Assembly: GCF_030730945.1 (NCBI RefSeq) | Contig: NZ_JAVAMS010000002.1 | Location: 868,001-932,000, forward strand | Reading direction: 5' to 3' | DNA length: 64,000 nt | Origin: Aurantiacibacter poecillastricola | GTDB lineage: Bacteria; Pseudomonadota; Alphaproteobacteria; Sphingomonadales; Sphingomonadaceae | In this document: piece after piece, positions 17,396-27,371 of the stretch | Numbering within the stretch: position 1 is the stretch's first letter | Layout of the letters: each line of letters opens with the position of its first letter | The notes under the pieces: model-generated | Told to the model about the DNA's origin: nothing | What the model saw: the letters and a program-made list of their open reading frames with translations, nothing else | Databases searched by the model: none | Made by a program: the position numbers and the translations under genes

Positions 17396-17458
17396 GCGGA
17401 TGCCGAAAGCGGGTCCGCTACCATATTCAAATTGCTCAAAGGAGGATTTGTTTCGATG
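17396..17458 (+). promoter_or_regulatory. Candidate ROSE-like RNA thermometer in the hsp20 leader
   Basis: Two hairpins fill the leader. The first pairs GCGGA (17396-17400) with TCCGC (17414-17418), with inner CCG/CGG and an AAAG loop. The second pairs CAAAT (17428-17432) with ATTTG (17446-17450), and inside it TTGCT (17432-17436) faces AGGA (17440-17443), part of the Shine-Dalgarno AGGAGG. A UYGCU element pairing imperfectly with AGGA, with a G left over, is the hallmark of ROSE thermometers of alphaproteobacterial small heat-shock genes. Confidence 0.6.
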
Positions 17459-17929
17459 AATCGTATGGACTTTACACCCTATCGCCGCTCCACCGTCGGG
17501 TTCGATCGCCTGTTCGACCTGCTGGAAAGCAACGCCCGCAACAGCGGCGACAACTACCCCCCCTTCAATATCGAGCGGCGTGACGAGGATGCCTACCGCA
17601 TCACCATCGCCGTGGCCGGCTTCCGCCCCGAGGATCTCGATATCACGGCGCAGCAGAACCTGCTGACCGTCCAGGGTCGGAAGCGCGAGGATAGCCCGGA
17701 AGGCGAGATGCTGCATGTCGGCATTGCAAACCGCGGCTTCGAGCGTCGCTTCGAGCTGGCGGACTTCGTTCGCGTGAAGGATGCAGACCTTGCCGACGGC
17801 CTGCTTGTCATCGACCTTGTGCGCGAAGTGCCGGAGGCGATGAAGCCGAAGAAGATCACCATTGGCGGTGGTTCGCTGAAGGTGGTCGAAAACAAGGACA
17901 AGGGTGAGGATCAGGCCGACGCTGCCTGA
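17456..17929 (+). CDS. Small heat-shock protein, Hsp20 family
   Basis: 157 residues from the ATG at 17456, nine bases after AAAGGAGG; a longer reading from a TTG at 17432 would begin inside the ribosome-binding region. The start MNRMDFTPYRRSTVGFDRLFDLLES is that of the IbpA-like class. The alpha-crystallin domain covers about residues 35-130 (PPFNIERRDEDAYRITIAVAGF, then the ADFVRVKDADLADGLLVIDL region), and the C-terminal tail is charged. It is an ATP-independent chaperone that holds unfolded proteins. Transcriptional control by RpoH and translational control by a thermometer are both suggested by the upstream DNA. Confidence 0.95.
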   Translation: MNRMDFTPYRRSTVGFDRLFDLLESNARNSGDNYPPFNIERRDEDAYRITIAVAGFRPEDLDITAQQNLLTVQGRKREDSPEGEMLHVGIANRGFERRFELADFVRVKDADLADGLLVIDLVREVPEAMKPKKITIGGGSLKVVENKDKGEDQADAA

Positions 17930-18274
17930 TTTCACCGGAAATCCTGTGAATTGAGACGATTGGGGACGGGGCCCGCTAAAGCCCCGTCCCCTCGACGCAT
18001 GGTGCGCCGACTCGCTGCGGAAAGTTGCCGTCCGGGTCGCAAGAAACAGCCCCCTCCACCAGCAAGACCGAACCGACAGCGCGCGTAGATCCCTGTTGAA
18101 TACGCTGGGACGGCCAGAATTCTGAAGTGGATGACAGAGCAAAGTGGGCGAAAATCGCCCATCGCCCCCCGCTACATCCTGAAGGCGCGATACTCACGTT
18201 CGCCAAGTAATTGCAACAAGATTCTTGCGCCGCAATCCATGACGCAACAACCTTGCACTACTTTTCGTCCGTAA
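17930..18274. other. 345-bp convergent gap with a strong stem-loop, no gene seen
   Basis: Between hsp20 (plus) and pyrG (minus). The only clear structure near hsp20 is the stem GGGGACGGGGC / GCCCCGTCCCC (17962-17972 and 17981-17991, eight-base loop), a likely transcript end for hsp20 although no T-run follows. A second small hairpin GGGCGA-AAA-TCGCCC lies at 18146-18160. Short ORFs on either strand show no ribosome-binding site or recognisable protein. Confidence 0.5.
17962..17991 (+). terminator. Stem-loop after hsp20
   Basis: 11-bp GC-rich perfect stem with an eight-base loop, 32 bases after the hsp20 stop. There is no T-run, so it may stabilise the mRNA 3' end or act with Rho. Confidence 0.5.
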
Positions 18275-19927
<1,653 letters not shown>

Positions 19928-20035
19928 TTAAGCTTACACCGGGGTTCGGCGCAAGCGCCTTGCCCGATATTTTCCCCGCTGCGGACGATTTTGCCCGCAG
20001 AATTGATTGCCGATCGATCGGATCGGGCGTCAGGA

Positions 20036-20422
20036 CTACTCGGCTATATCGGCGAGCGGATCGTCACTGTCTGGTATGGGATCGACCGGCGGTTCACCGT
20101 CGAGGCCCGGATCGCCCGGAATGAGATCATCGTTCGATGCCGGTGCGGTCGTGCGGTCCAGCGTCTCGTCGAAGTCGCGTGAACCGGTGGCATCCACTGC
20201 CACAGCGGCAAGCACGATCGAGAGTGCTACGAAGAGGATCGCAAACCACTTCGTCGCTCGCGTGAGGAAATCCGCAGCGCCGCGTGCCGACATGAGGCCA
20301 CCGGGGCTGCCGCCACTTCCGATACCGAGACCCCCGCCTTCGGAGCGCTGCATGAGCACGAGAATGACGAGGCCTGCTGCAATGAAGGCCTGGATAACGG
20401 TAAGGAAGATGAACAGGGTCAT
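20036..20422 (-). CDS. secG: Preprotein translocase subunit SecG
   Basis: 128 residues. Two membrane helices (about residues 2-22 and 60-80) flank the conserved cytoplasmic loop LMQRSEGGGLGIGSGGSPGGLMSARGAADFLTRAT, diagnostic of SecG. A long acidic, Pro-rich C-terminal tail (DDLIPGDPGLDGEPPVDPIP) follows, usual in alphaproteobacterial SecG. It assists SecYE in protein export. Located between tpiA and pyrG. Confidence 0.95.
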   Translation of the reverse strand: MTLFIFLTVIQAFIAAGLVILVLMQRSEGGGLGIGSGGSPGGLMSARGAADFLTRATKWFAILFVALSIVLAAVAVDATGSRDFDETLDRTTAPASNDDLIPGDPGLDGEPPVDPIPDSDDPLADIAE

Positions 20423-20459
20423 GAGGCTTCTGGCAAATGATGGAACAGCGCGGCATGTA

Positions 20460-20509
20460 GGCGAGCGAGCCCGCCATCACAAGGGTGGCGTGATCGGGCC
20501 GGCCTCGCC
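20460..20509 (-). other. Long imperfect hairpin in the tpiA-secG gap
   Basis: Within the 107-bp gap, GGCGAG (20460-20465) pairs with CTCGCC (20504-20509), GCCCG (20469-20473) with CGGGC (20495-20499) and ATCAC (20476-20480) with GTGAT (20490-20494), around a nine-base loop. No T-run follows on the minus strand, so read-through to secG is expected. It may be a processing or stability element that separates tpiA and secG messages. Confidence 0.45.
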
Positions 20510-20529
20510 GTGATGTGACCGCGGACCGG

Positions 20530-21294
20530 CTAGGACTTTTCGTCCTGAAGTTCGGCCGCTGCGATGATGATGCCGAGGAAGCTTTCGGCAGTCAGGCTGG
20601 CCCCGCCGACCAGCGCCCCGCCAACCTCGTCGGCGGCGAGCAGTTCGGCGGCGTTGTCCGGCTTCACCGAACCGCCATAGAGGATGCGCACCGCAGAGCC
20701 TTCCTCGCCATAGATGGCGACGAGCTTTTCACGGATGCTCCTGTGCATGGCCCCGACGTCTTCGACGGTAGGCGTGCGACCGGTGCCAATCGCCCAGACC
20801 GGCTCGTAAGCCACGGTGACCTTCTCGGCCACGCCATCGCCGGTGGGGAGCGAACCTTCGAGTTGCTTCGCGACGACGCTTTCAGCCTCGCCCGAATCGC
20901 GTTCCGCTTCGGTCTCTCCGACGCAGACGATCACGCTCATTCCTGCGGCAATCGCAGCTTCGGCCTTTTCTTTCACCAGCTCGTTGGTTTCCTGGTGATT
21001 GGCGCGCCGTTCGGAGTGACCGACGATCGTGAACCCGGCGCCGGCGTCCTTGACCATGGCGGCGGAGACGTCGCCCGTATGCGCGCCGCCGTCAGCCGGG
21101 TGCACATCCTGCGCGCCGATGCCGATGAGGTTGGCTTCCTTGCGCGTGGCATGAATCAGCGTGAAAGGCGGCGCGATCGCCACTTCTGCCTTGATGAGGC
21201 GTTCCGCAGCACGATCGATGGCGCGGGCCTCGGCAAGCATGGCCCGGGTGCCGTGCATTTTCCAGTTGCCGACAATGTAGGGTCGAGTGGTCAT
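20530..21294 (-). CDS. tpiA: Triosephosphate isomerase
   Basis: 254 residues, standard size. Visible are the substrate Lys in YIVGNWKMHG, the catalytic His in IVGHSERR, the catalytic Glu in VAYEPVWAIGTG and the phosphate-binding ILYGGSVKP. It interconverts dihydroxyacetone phosphate and glyceraldehyde 3-phosphate. First gene of the minus-strand tpiA-secG-pyrG group, divergent from ppiD over 237 bp. Confidence 0.97.
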   Translation of the reverse strand: MTTRPYIVGNWKMHGTRAMLAEARAIDRAAERLIKAEVAIAPPFTLIHATRKEANLIGIGAQDVHPADGGAHTGDVSAAMVKDAGAGFTIVGHSERRANHQETNELVKEKAEAAIAAGMSVIVCVGETEAERDSGEAESVVAKQLEGSLPTGDGVAEKVTVAYEPVWAIGTGRTPTVEDVGAMHRSIREKLVAIYGEEGSAVRILYGGSVKPDNAAELLAADEVGGALVGGASLTAESFLGIIIAAAELQDEKS

Positions 21295-21387
21295 GGCTAT
21301 TCGGTTTTCCGTGAGTTACCAGTTCAAGCGCGGGCCGTGAGGCTTCGGTTCCCGCGAACGCAGTGGTGGGCGCTAGTCCGCTGTAAT

Positions 21388-21409
21388 CGTCTTGTCAAAG
21401 ACGGTTTTT
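21388..21409 (+). terminator. Intrinsic terminator in the tpiA/ppiD divergent gap
   Basis: CGTCTT (21388-21393) and AAGACG (21398-21403) pair around a GTCA loop, followed by G and five T. The orientation is plus, upstream of ppiD, with no plus-strand gene before it. It could end a short RNA or act as an attenuator in the ppiD leader. Confidence 0.6.
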
Positions 21410-21531
21410 CACAATGGGCGAAACCGGCGAGTTGCTGTTGCGGGAGAGTCGCAGGGGCGATAAGGCGAGCCGCGAACCCATAGCGCGGTGCCCGTATCAG
21501 GCGGCATCGCAGAACAGAAAACGACGCATCG

Positions 21532-23466
21532 ATGATCACCTTTTTTCGCAAGTTCTTCCAGTCGAAGGTCGGCATTGCCGTAACGCTCGGCTTCCTGGCG
21601 CTGATCGCCCTTGCCTTCGCCAGTTCCGACGTGGCCAATACCGGGATGTTCGGCGGCGTCGCCGGCGGAGACCGGGTCGCGAATGTCGGCGATCGCACGA
21701 TTACCACCGCAGAACTCACGCAGAATGCCAATAGCGGTCTCAACCAGCTGCGCCAGAGCGATCCCACGATCACGATGGAGGATTTCGTCGAACAGGGCTT
21801 CCTCGACGAGGTGCTGGATTCGATGATCGGTCGCTCGTCCCTTGCCGAGTTCGCTCAGTCCATCGGGCTGCGAGTGAGCCAGGCGGCCGTCAACAGCGAG
21901 CTGCGGCAGATACCGCAGTTCAACGGCCTTGATGGCCAGTTCGATGCCGAGAATTTCCGCCGCTTCCTGCAGCAGAACGGACTTTCCGAAGAGCGCGTGC
22001 TGGATGATCTCTCGCAGGGGCTGTATTCCCGGCAGCTGATACAACCGCTGTCCTATGGAGCCGCCCTGCCCGCAAGCCTCGCGCGCCGCTATGCCGAGCT
22101 TGAGAACGATACCCGCCGGGGCAGCGCTGCAGCCATCCCCGCTGCCGCTTTTGCGCCCGAAGGCGATCCGACGCGGGAACAACTGGCGAGCTACTACCAG
22201 GAAAACCGGGAGGATTTCGTCCGGCCCGAACGCCGCGTGTTGCGCTATGCCGTTTTCGGAGAGGACGCCATCGGCAATCTCCCGCCGGTAACCAACGAGC
22301 AGGTCGCCCGCCGTTATCAGCGCGACGCCGGCAGCTATGCCGCAAGCGAGCAGCGCAGTTTCACCCAGCTCGTGCTGCCGACCGAGGCGGCGGCCCGGGC
22401 GGTTATCGACGAAGTTGGAGGCGGTGTCTCACTGGAGCAGTCCGCGCGGTCGAAGGGGCTGGAGACGGCCTCGCTCGAAAGCCTCGACCGCGAGGCGCTG
22501 GCGCAGCAGGCTTCGGCATCGGTCGCCGAAGTGGCCTTCTCCGCAAACGGGAACGCTCTGGCCGGGCCGGTAGAGGGCGAACTTGGCTGGTATGTCCTGC
22601 GTGTGGACGACGTGACTTCTATCCCCGGTCAGACACTCGAACAGGCGAGCGACGAAATCCGCGCGCAGATCGAGCGGGAGCGGCGCGATATCGCTTTGAA
22701 CGAACTGACCGAGCGGCTTGAGAACGAATTGCAGGACGGTCGCAGCCTCTCCGAAGTGGCCGAGGAAATTGGCGTCGAACTCGTTACCACGCCGCCATTG
22801 ACTCGCGAGGGCCAGATCTACGGTACGTCGGAACGTGCGCCGCAGGCCCTTGGCCCGGTGATCAATTTCGCCTTCCAGATGGAAGAAGGCAGCGACCCGC
22901 TGCTGACCGAAGTGGTGCCGGGCGAGCAATTCCTCATTTTCGACGTGGCCGAAGTGACGCCGCGCGCCCCTGCCCCGCTCACCGAGATTACCGATGTGGT
23001 GACGCAGGCCTGGCGCCGCGACGTGGGGTTGGAGCGAGCAACCGAAGCCTCCGCCCGCATCGTCGCCCGCGTGCGCGAAGGCATGTCGCTGGCCGAGGCC
23101 GTAGCGGCCGAGGATGTCGATCTTCCCCCGCCGGACAATCTTGCGCTCAACCGCCGCGAACTGCGCGAACAGGGCCAGCAATCCGAAGCGAGCGCGCTGT
23201 TCTTCAGCATGGCCGAAGGCTCGGCGAAACGCGTGCTTGTGGACCAAGTTGCCACCTGGTTCGTCATCGCGCTGGACGAGATCGAAGTGCCCGAGCTTGC
23301 TGCCGACGCCCCCGAAATTGCCAATACCGGCAACCTGCTGGCCGAAGCCGTAGCGCAGGAATACAGCGTACAGTTCCTCGACGGCGCGCGCGAGTCACTC
23401 GATGTCGAGATCAACGAAGCCGGGCTCGATGCCGTGCGCGCGCAGTTGACCGGCGCGGCAAACTAG
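21532..23466 (+). CDS. ppiD: PpiD-like periplasmic peptidyl-prolyl isomerase / chaperone (SurA N-terminal and PPIC domains)
   Basis: 644 residues. Short cytoplasmic start (MITFFRKFFQSK), one membrane anchor at about residues 13-32, SurA-type chaperone region at about 45-190 (VGDRTITTAELTQN, then FVEQGFLDEVLDSMIGRS), and parvulin (PPIC) domains in the middle with degenerate active-site residues. PpiD proteins stay anchored in the inner membrane at the Sec exit and assist folding of exported proteins. It precedes trpE with only 11 bases between, so the two are likely on one transcript, an arrangement common in alphaproteobacteria. Confidence 0.9.
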   Translation: MITFFRKFFQSKVGIAVTLGFLALIALAFASSDVANTGMFGGVAGGDRVANVGDRTITTAELTQNANSGLNQLRQSDPTITMEDFVEQGFLDEVLDSMIGRSSLAEFAQSIGLRVSQAAVNSELRQIPQFNGLDGQFDAENFRRFLQQNGLSEERVLDDLSQGLYSRQLIQPLSYGAALPASLARRYAELENDTRRGSAAAIPAAAFAPEGDPTREQLASYYQENREDFVRPERRVLRYAVFGEDAIGNLPPVTNEQVARRYQRDAGSYAASEQRSFTQLVLPTEAAARAVIDEVGGGVSLEQSARSKGLETASLESLDREALAQQASASVAEVAFSANGNALAGPVEGELGWYVLRVDDVTSIPGQTLEQASDEIRAQIERERRDIALNELTERLENELQDGRSLSEVAEEIGVELVTTPPLTREGQIYGTSERAPQALGPVINFAFQMEEGSDPLLTEVVPGEQFLIFDVAEVTPRAPAPLTEITDVVTQAWRRDVGLERATEASARIVARVREGMSLAEAVAAEDVDLPPPDNLALNRRELREQGQQSEASALFFSMAEGSAKRVLVDQVATWFVIALDEIEVPELAADAPEIANTGNLLAEAVAQEYSVQFLDGARESLDVEINEAGLDAVRAQLTGAAN

Positions 23467-23477
23467 GTCCTGCCGGA

Positions 23478-24989
23478 TTGCCCGCCGCAGCTTTCAATGT
23501 CGACGCCGCGCGCCGCTCGCTTGACGAAGGGCGCAACACCCTCGTGTGGAAGCGGGTCGTCGCCGATACCGAGACTCCGATCGGCGCCGCCCTCAAGCTG
23601 ATCGAGCCGGGTCGCGGCGATTTCCTCCTCGAATCGGTCGAGGGCGGTGAGATTCGCGGCCGCTACAGCCTGCTCGGCCTTGATCCCGATCTCATGTACC
23701 GTGCAACCGGCACGGCGGCGCAGGTGAACCGCAACTGGCAGCACGACCGCGATGCCTTCGAACCCCTCGAAGGCGATGCGATGGCTGAGCTTCGCCAGCT
23801 TGCAGATGCCTGCCGCATCGATATGCCCGATGGCCTTCCCCCGGCTCTCGCCTGCCTTGTCGGCTATTTCGGCTACGAGACGATCGGTCTTGTCGAAACC
23901 CTTCCCCGCGCTCCGCAAAGCGAGCTTGCCCTCCCCGACATGCTGTTTGCCCGGCCAACGCTGGTGCTGGTTTTCGACCGTTTGAGCGATGCGCTTTACG
24001 TCATAGCCCCGCTCTGGGCTGGCGAAGCCAGAGCTGCGGCGATGATCGAGCAAGCGGAGGAGCGCATCGACGAGGCATTGCGCAAACTCGGCGACAAGGT
24101 ACCCGAAACGCCGAACCTGTCGGCCATGCCCGACCTTGCGCTGGAAGCCGTGATGGACCCGGCGGATTACGAGAGCATGGTACTGCGTGCGAAGGACTAT
24201 ATCGCGGCAGGCGACATCTTCCAGGTCGTGCTGGCGCAGCGTTTCACGTGCCCCTTCCCACTTGCCCCGATAGCGCTTTACCGCGCGCTACGACGAGTGA
24301 ACCCCTCCCCTTTCCTCTATTTCCTCGACCTGCCGGGCTTTGCCGTGGTCGGCTCGAGCCCCGAAATCCTTGTCCGCGTACGCGATGGCGAGGTGACGAT
24401 CCGGCCCATCGCCGGGACGCGTCCTCGCGGCTCTACGGAGAGCGAGGACAAGGCGAACGAGGCCAGCCTGCTCGCCGATCCCAAGGAATGTGCGGAACAC
24501 CTCATGCTGCTCGATCTTGGCCGCAACGACGTGGGCCGGGTGGCAGCGGGTGACAGCGTGACGGTGACCGACAGCTTCACCATCGAGCGCTACAGCCATG
24601 TGATGCATATCGTCAGCAATGTCGTGGGCAGACTGGCGGAAGGGAAGGACGCGCTCGACGCCCTGTTCGCCGGTTTTCCAGCAGGCACGGTAAGCGGAGC
24701 GCCCAAGATCCGGGCCTGCGAGATCATTGCCGAGCTGGAGCCCGAAACCCGGGGACCCTATGCGGGCGGTGTCGGCTATTTTGCACCGGATGGTTCGGTG
24801 GACAGCTGCATCGTCCTGCGCACGGCCGTTGTGAAGGACGGCGTGATGCATGTGCAGGCAGGCGCCGGGATCGTGGCGGATAGCACGCCGGAATACGAAG
24901 CCGCCGAATGTCGCCACAAGGCAGGCGCCCTGATCGCCGCCGCGCGCGAAGCCGTGGAGGTGGCGAGCGAGCCGGGGTTCGGACAGTGA
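23478..24989 (+). CDS. trpE: Anthranilate synthase component I
   Basis: 503 residues. No ATG exists near the conserved N-terminus; TTG at 23478 is the best start, since a GTG further in would remove family-conserved residues. The tryptophan feedback element LLESVE lies at about residues 50-55. The chorismate-binding domain covers the C-terminal half (VVGSSPEILVRV, IAGTRPRG, LLDLGRNDVGRVA, AGTVSGAPKIRA). With TrpG it makes anthranilate from chorismate and glutamine. It follows ppiD closely, and its stop overlaps the next gene start (GTGA). Confidence 0.96.
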   Translation: MPAAAFNVDAARRSLDEGRNTLVWKRVVADTETPIGAALKLIEPGRGDFLLESVEGGEIRGRYSLLGLDPDLMYRATGTAAQVNRNWQHDRDAFEPLEGDAMAELRQLADACRIDMPDGLPPALACLVGYFGYETIGLVETLPRAPQSELALPDMLFARPTLVLVFDRLSDALYVIAPLWAGEARAAAMIEQAEERIDEALRKLGDKVPETPNLSAMPDLALEAVMDPADYESMVLRAKDYIAAGDIFQVVLAQRFTCPFPLAPIALYRALRRVNPSPFLYFLDLPGFAVVGSSPEILVRVRDGEVTIRPIAGTRPRGSTESEDKANEASLLADPKECAEHLMLLDLGRNDVGRVAAGDSVTVTDSFTIERYSHVMHIVSNVVGRLAEGKDALDALFAGFPAGTVSGAPKIRACEIIAELEPETRGPYAGGVGYFAPDGSVDSCIVLRTAVVKDGVMHVQAGAGIVADSTPEYEAAECRHKAGALIAAAREAVEVASEPGFGQ

Positions 24990-25768
24990 CGCGCGCCGTC
25001 GCCGCGCTCGCCCTGCTCGCGCTCGCCGCCTGCTCGATCCGGACGGAGGGGGAGGAAACGCAGGCGCGTAGCTCCATCTGCGAGCCTATCGTCTACGAGG
25101 ATTCGCCCTTTACCCATTGCGTCGCCGAGCCGGACGAGCACCTTATCGCGATGGACCTCGCGCCTTCCGTGAACGAGGAACCCTACCGCTCGGTGGCCGC
25201 TCTCGAACAGGCGCTTCGTGACGAAGCCGAAGACGTGGCGCTGGCGATGAATGGTGGCATGTTCGATACCGAAGGCAAGCCCATCGGCTACTATGTCGAG
25301 GATGGCGACCGCCTGACTGTCCTCAACCAGAACGAGGGGCCCGGAAACTTCCATCTCCTGCCCAATGGCGTGTTCTTCGGTGAGACAGAGCGAGGCCCCT
25401 GGCGGGTCTGGGATACCGAGCGTTTCGCCCGGGAGATCGAAAACAGGCCGCAGTTCGCCACCCAGTCCGGACCCATGCTGGTTATCGAGGGGCAACTCCA
25501 CCCCGACTTCGCGCCCGATGGCGACAGCCGCAAGATCCGCAATGCCGTGGGCGTCGATGCTGCGGGCCGGGCACATTTCGTCATCAGCGAGGCGCCCGTC
25601 AGTTTCGGCAAGCTCGCACGCCTCTATCGCGACGTGCTGAACGTCAATAACGCCCTGTTCCTCGATGGCAGCGTGTCCCAGCTGTGGGACCCGGCGAAGG
25701 ACCGTGTGGACGCGGGCGCGCCCATCGGTCCAATCATCCTCGTGCGCCAACAGGAACCCGTACAATGA
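24986..25768 (+). CDS. Lipoprotein with phosphodiester glycosidase (NAGPA/DUF2233) domain
   Basis: 260 residues from a GTG overlapping the trpE stop by four bases. A lipoprotein signal (LALLALAAC, Cys near residue 16) predicts membrane anchoring outside the cytoplasm. The domain shows the NAGPA-like landmarks ALAMNGGMFD, GPMLVIEG, RKIRNAVGVD and NNALFLDGSVSQLW. Members cleave phosphodiester-linked sugars; the bacterial substrate is unknown. Its place between trpE and trpG has no obvious link to tryptophan, though translational coupling implies co-expression. Confidence 0.85.
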   Translation: MTRAVAALALLALAACSIRTEGEETQARSSICEPIVYEDSPFTHCVAEPDEHLIAMDLAPSVNEEPYRSVAALEQALRDEAEDVALAMNGGMFDTEGKPIGYYVEDGDRLTVLNQNEGPGNFHLLPNGVFFGETERGPWRVWDTERFAREIENRPQFATQSGPMLVIEGQLHPDFAPDGDSRKIRNAVGVDAAGRAHFVISEAPVSFGKLARLYRDVLNVNNALFLDGSVSQLWDPAKDRVDAGAPIGPIILVRQQEPVQ

Positions 25769-26724
25769 GCCAATACCGCGATCTCTATCCGGAAATCGAG
25801 CCCTTCGACAGCGGCATGCTGGATGTGGGCGAAGGCCATTCGCTCTATTGGGAGCGCGTCGGCACGAAGGGCGCGAAGCCTGCAGTCATGCTGCATGGCG
25901 GACCCGGTGGCGGCATCAGCGAGGATCACCGCCGCCAGTGGGATCCGGCTCTGTATGACGTGCTGCTGTTCGACCAGCGCGGCTGCGGCAAGTCCATGCC
26001 CTTCGCCGAAATCGCGCATAACGACACCTGGCGTATCGTCGACGACATGGAGAAGCTGCGCACCATGTGCGGCTTCGACAAATGGCAGGTTTTCGGCGGC
26101 AGCTGGGGCGCCACCCTCGCGCTCGCCTACGCGCAGGCCCATCCCGGTCGCGTGACGGAACTGGTACTGCGGGGCGTCTTCCTTGCCCGGCAGAAGGAAA
26201 AGGACTGGCTCTACCGGTACGGTGCAAGCGAGATCATGGCCGAGGCGTGGGAAGACTTCATCGGCATCCTGTCGGAGGAGGAACGCAGCGATGTCGTGGC
26301 CGCATTCCAGCAGCGCCTTACCAGCGATGATGAGGCCGTCCGGCTCGAAGCCGCGCGGGCCTGGTCGCTGTGGGAGGGCAATGTTGCCACGCTGCTCCCG
26401 AAGCCCGAATTGCTCGAGCATTATGCCGACCCGGCGACAGCCCTGCCCATGGCGCGGATCGCGGCGCGCTTCTTCCTTGACGACTTTTATCTCGAAGAAG
26501 GGCAATTGCTCGCTAGCGTCGACAGGATGAAGGACATCCCCGGCATCATCGTGCAAGGTCGCCACGACATCTGCACGCCGCCGGTTTCAGCCCACGATCT
26601 CAGCAAGCTCTGGCCCAAGGGCGAGCTGCGCATCGTGCACGATGCCGGCCACAGCGCTTCCGAACCGGGCATCATCGACGGTCTCGTACGCGCGACCGAC
26701 CAGTTTGCGGGCAAATCCGCTTGA
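25765..26724 (+). CDS. pip: Proline iminopeptidase (alpha/beta hydrolase)
   Basis: 319 residues from the ATG overlapping the previous stop by four bases. Peptidase family S33 features: oxyanion motif HGGPGGG (about residues 44-50), DQRGCGKS, nucleophile Ser in [10 protein letters not shown], Asp in GRHDICTPP and His in DAGHSASE near the C-terminus. It removes N-terminal proline from peptides in the cytoplasm (no signal peptide). It sits inside the trp operon, which is unusual for this enzyme; peptide turnover and tryptophan synthesis have no evident direct link. Confidence 0.93.
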   Translation: MSQYRDLYPEIEPFDSGMLDVGEGHSLYWERVGTKGAKPAVMLHGGPGGGISEDHRRQWDPALYDVLLFDQRGCGKSMPFAEIAHNDTWRIVDDMEKLRTMCGFDKWQVFGGSWGATLALAYAQAHPGRVTELVLRGVFLARQKEKDWLYRYGASEIMAEAWEDFIGILSEEERSDVVAAFQQRLTSDDEAVRLEAARAWSLWEGNVATLLPKPELLEHYADPATALPMARIAARFFLDDFYLEEGQLLASVDRMKDIPGIIVQGRHDICTPPVSAHDLSKLWPKGELRIVHDAGHSASEPGIIDGLVRATDQFAGKSA

Positions 26725-26756
26725 TCGCGGGGACGCGACAGGCAAAGGCAACCGGC

Positions 26757-27371
26757 ATGAGTGACACGCCCGACATTCTCGTTATCGACAATTACGACAG
26801 TTTTACCTTCAACCTCGTCCACTATCTGATGGAACTGGGCGCAAGGGTGGAAGTCGTCCGCAACGATGCGATTTCCGCGAAAGACGCGCTCGATACAGGC
26901 GCGGCGGGCATTCTAATCTCGCCCGGCCCGTGCACGCCCAACGAGGCCGGGATCAGCCTAGACCTCGTGGCCGCCTGCGCCGATGCGCGCCGCCCGCTGC
27001 TGGGCGTGTGCCTCGGCCATCAGGCCATCGGCCAGCATTTCGGCGGAAGAGTCGCGCGCGGCGGGCTGATGCACGGCAAGACCTCTCCCGTCGATCATGA
27101 CGATACGGGCGTATTCGCAGGCCTGCCCTCGCCTTTCACGGCCACGCGCTATCACTCGCTTATCGTGGAGGGTATCCCCGATTGCCTGCTCGTAAATGCA
27201 ACGAGCGAGACACCGGGGCTGGACGGCACGGCGGTAATGGGTTTCCGTCACGCGGAGCTGCCCATCCACGGCGTGCAGTTTCACCCCGAGAGCATTGCGA
27301 CCGAATACGGGCATGATCTGCTCGCCAATTTCTGCCGCCTTTGTGATCTCGATGTGAAGGTGCCGGCCTGA
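26757..27371 (+). CDS. trpG: Anthranilate synthase component II (glutamine amidotransferase)
   Basis: 204 residues from the ATG at 26757; an in-frame TTG 12 codons earlier would overlap pip and is unlikely. Class I amidotransferase: [14 protein letters not shown] at the N-terminus, nucleophile Cys in [11 protein letters not shown], His-Glu in [13 protein letters not shown]. It supplies ammonia to TrpE. As in many bacteria, the same protein could also serve p-aminobenzoate synthesis (PabA). Its stop overlaps the trpD ATG. Confidence 0.95.
   Translation: MSDTPDILVIDNYDSFTFNLVHYLMELGARVEVVRNDAISAKDALDTGAAGILISPGPCTPNEAGISLDLVAACADARRPLLGVCLGHQAIGQHFGGRVARGGLMHGKTSPVDHDDTGVFAGLPSPFTATRYHSLIVEGIPDCLLVNATSETPGLDGTAVMGFRHAELPIHGVQFHPESIATEYGHDLLANFCRLCDLDVKVPA

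Noticed and set aside
17432..17455. Longer Hsp20 start at TTG 17432
   Set aside because: It would place the Shine-Dalgarno inside the coding region; the ATG at 17456 has ideal spacing and fits the family N-terminus.
17930..18274. Small ORFs of about 76 codons on the minus strand in the hsp20/pyrG gap
   Set aside because: No ribosome-binding site, they overlap each other in different frames, and they cross the hsp20 terminator stem.
21337..21483. Trp-codon leader peptide for trpE attenuation
   Set aside because: The frame with TGGTGG has no short stop and only a GTG start without a good ribosome site, and ppiD lies between it and trpE. Kept only as a question attached to the orphan terminator.
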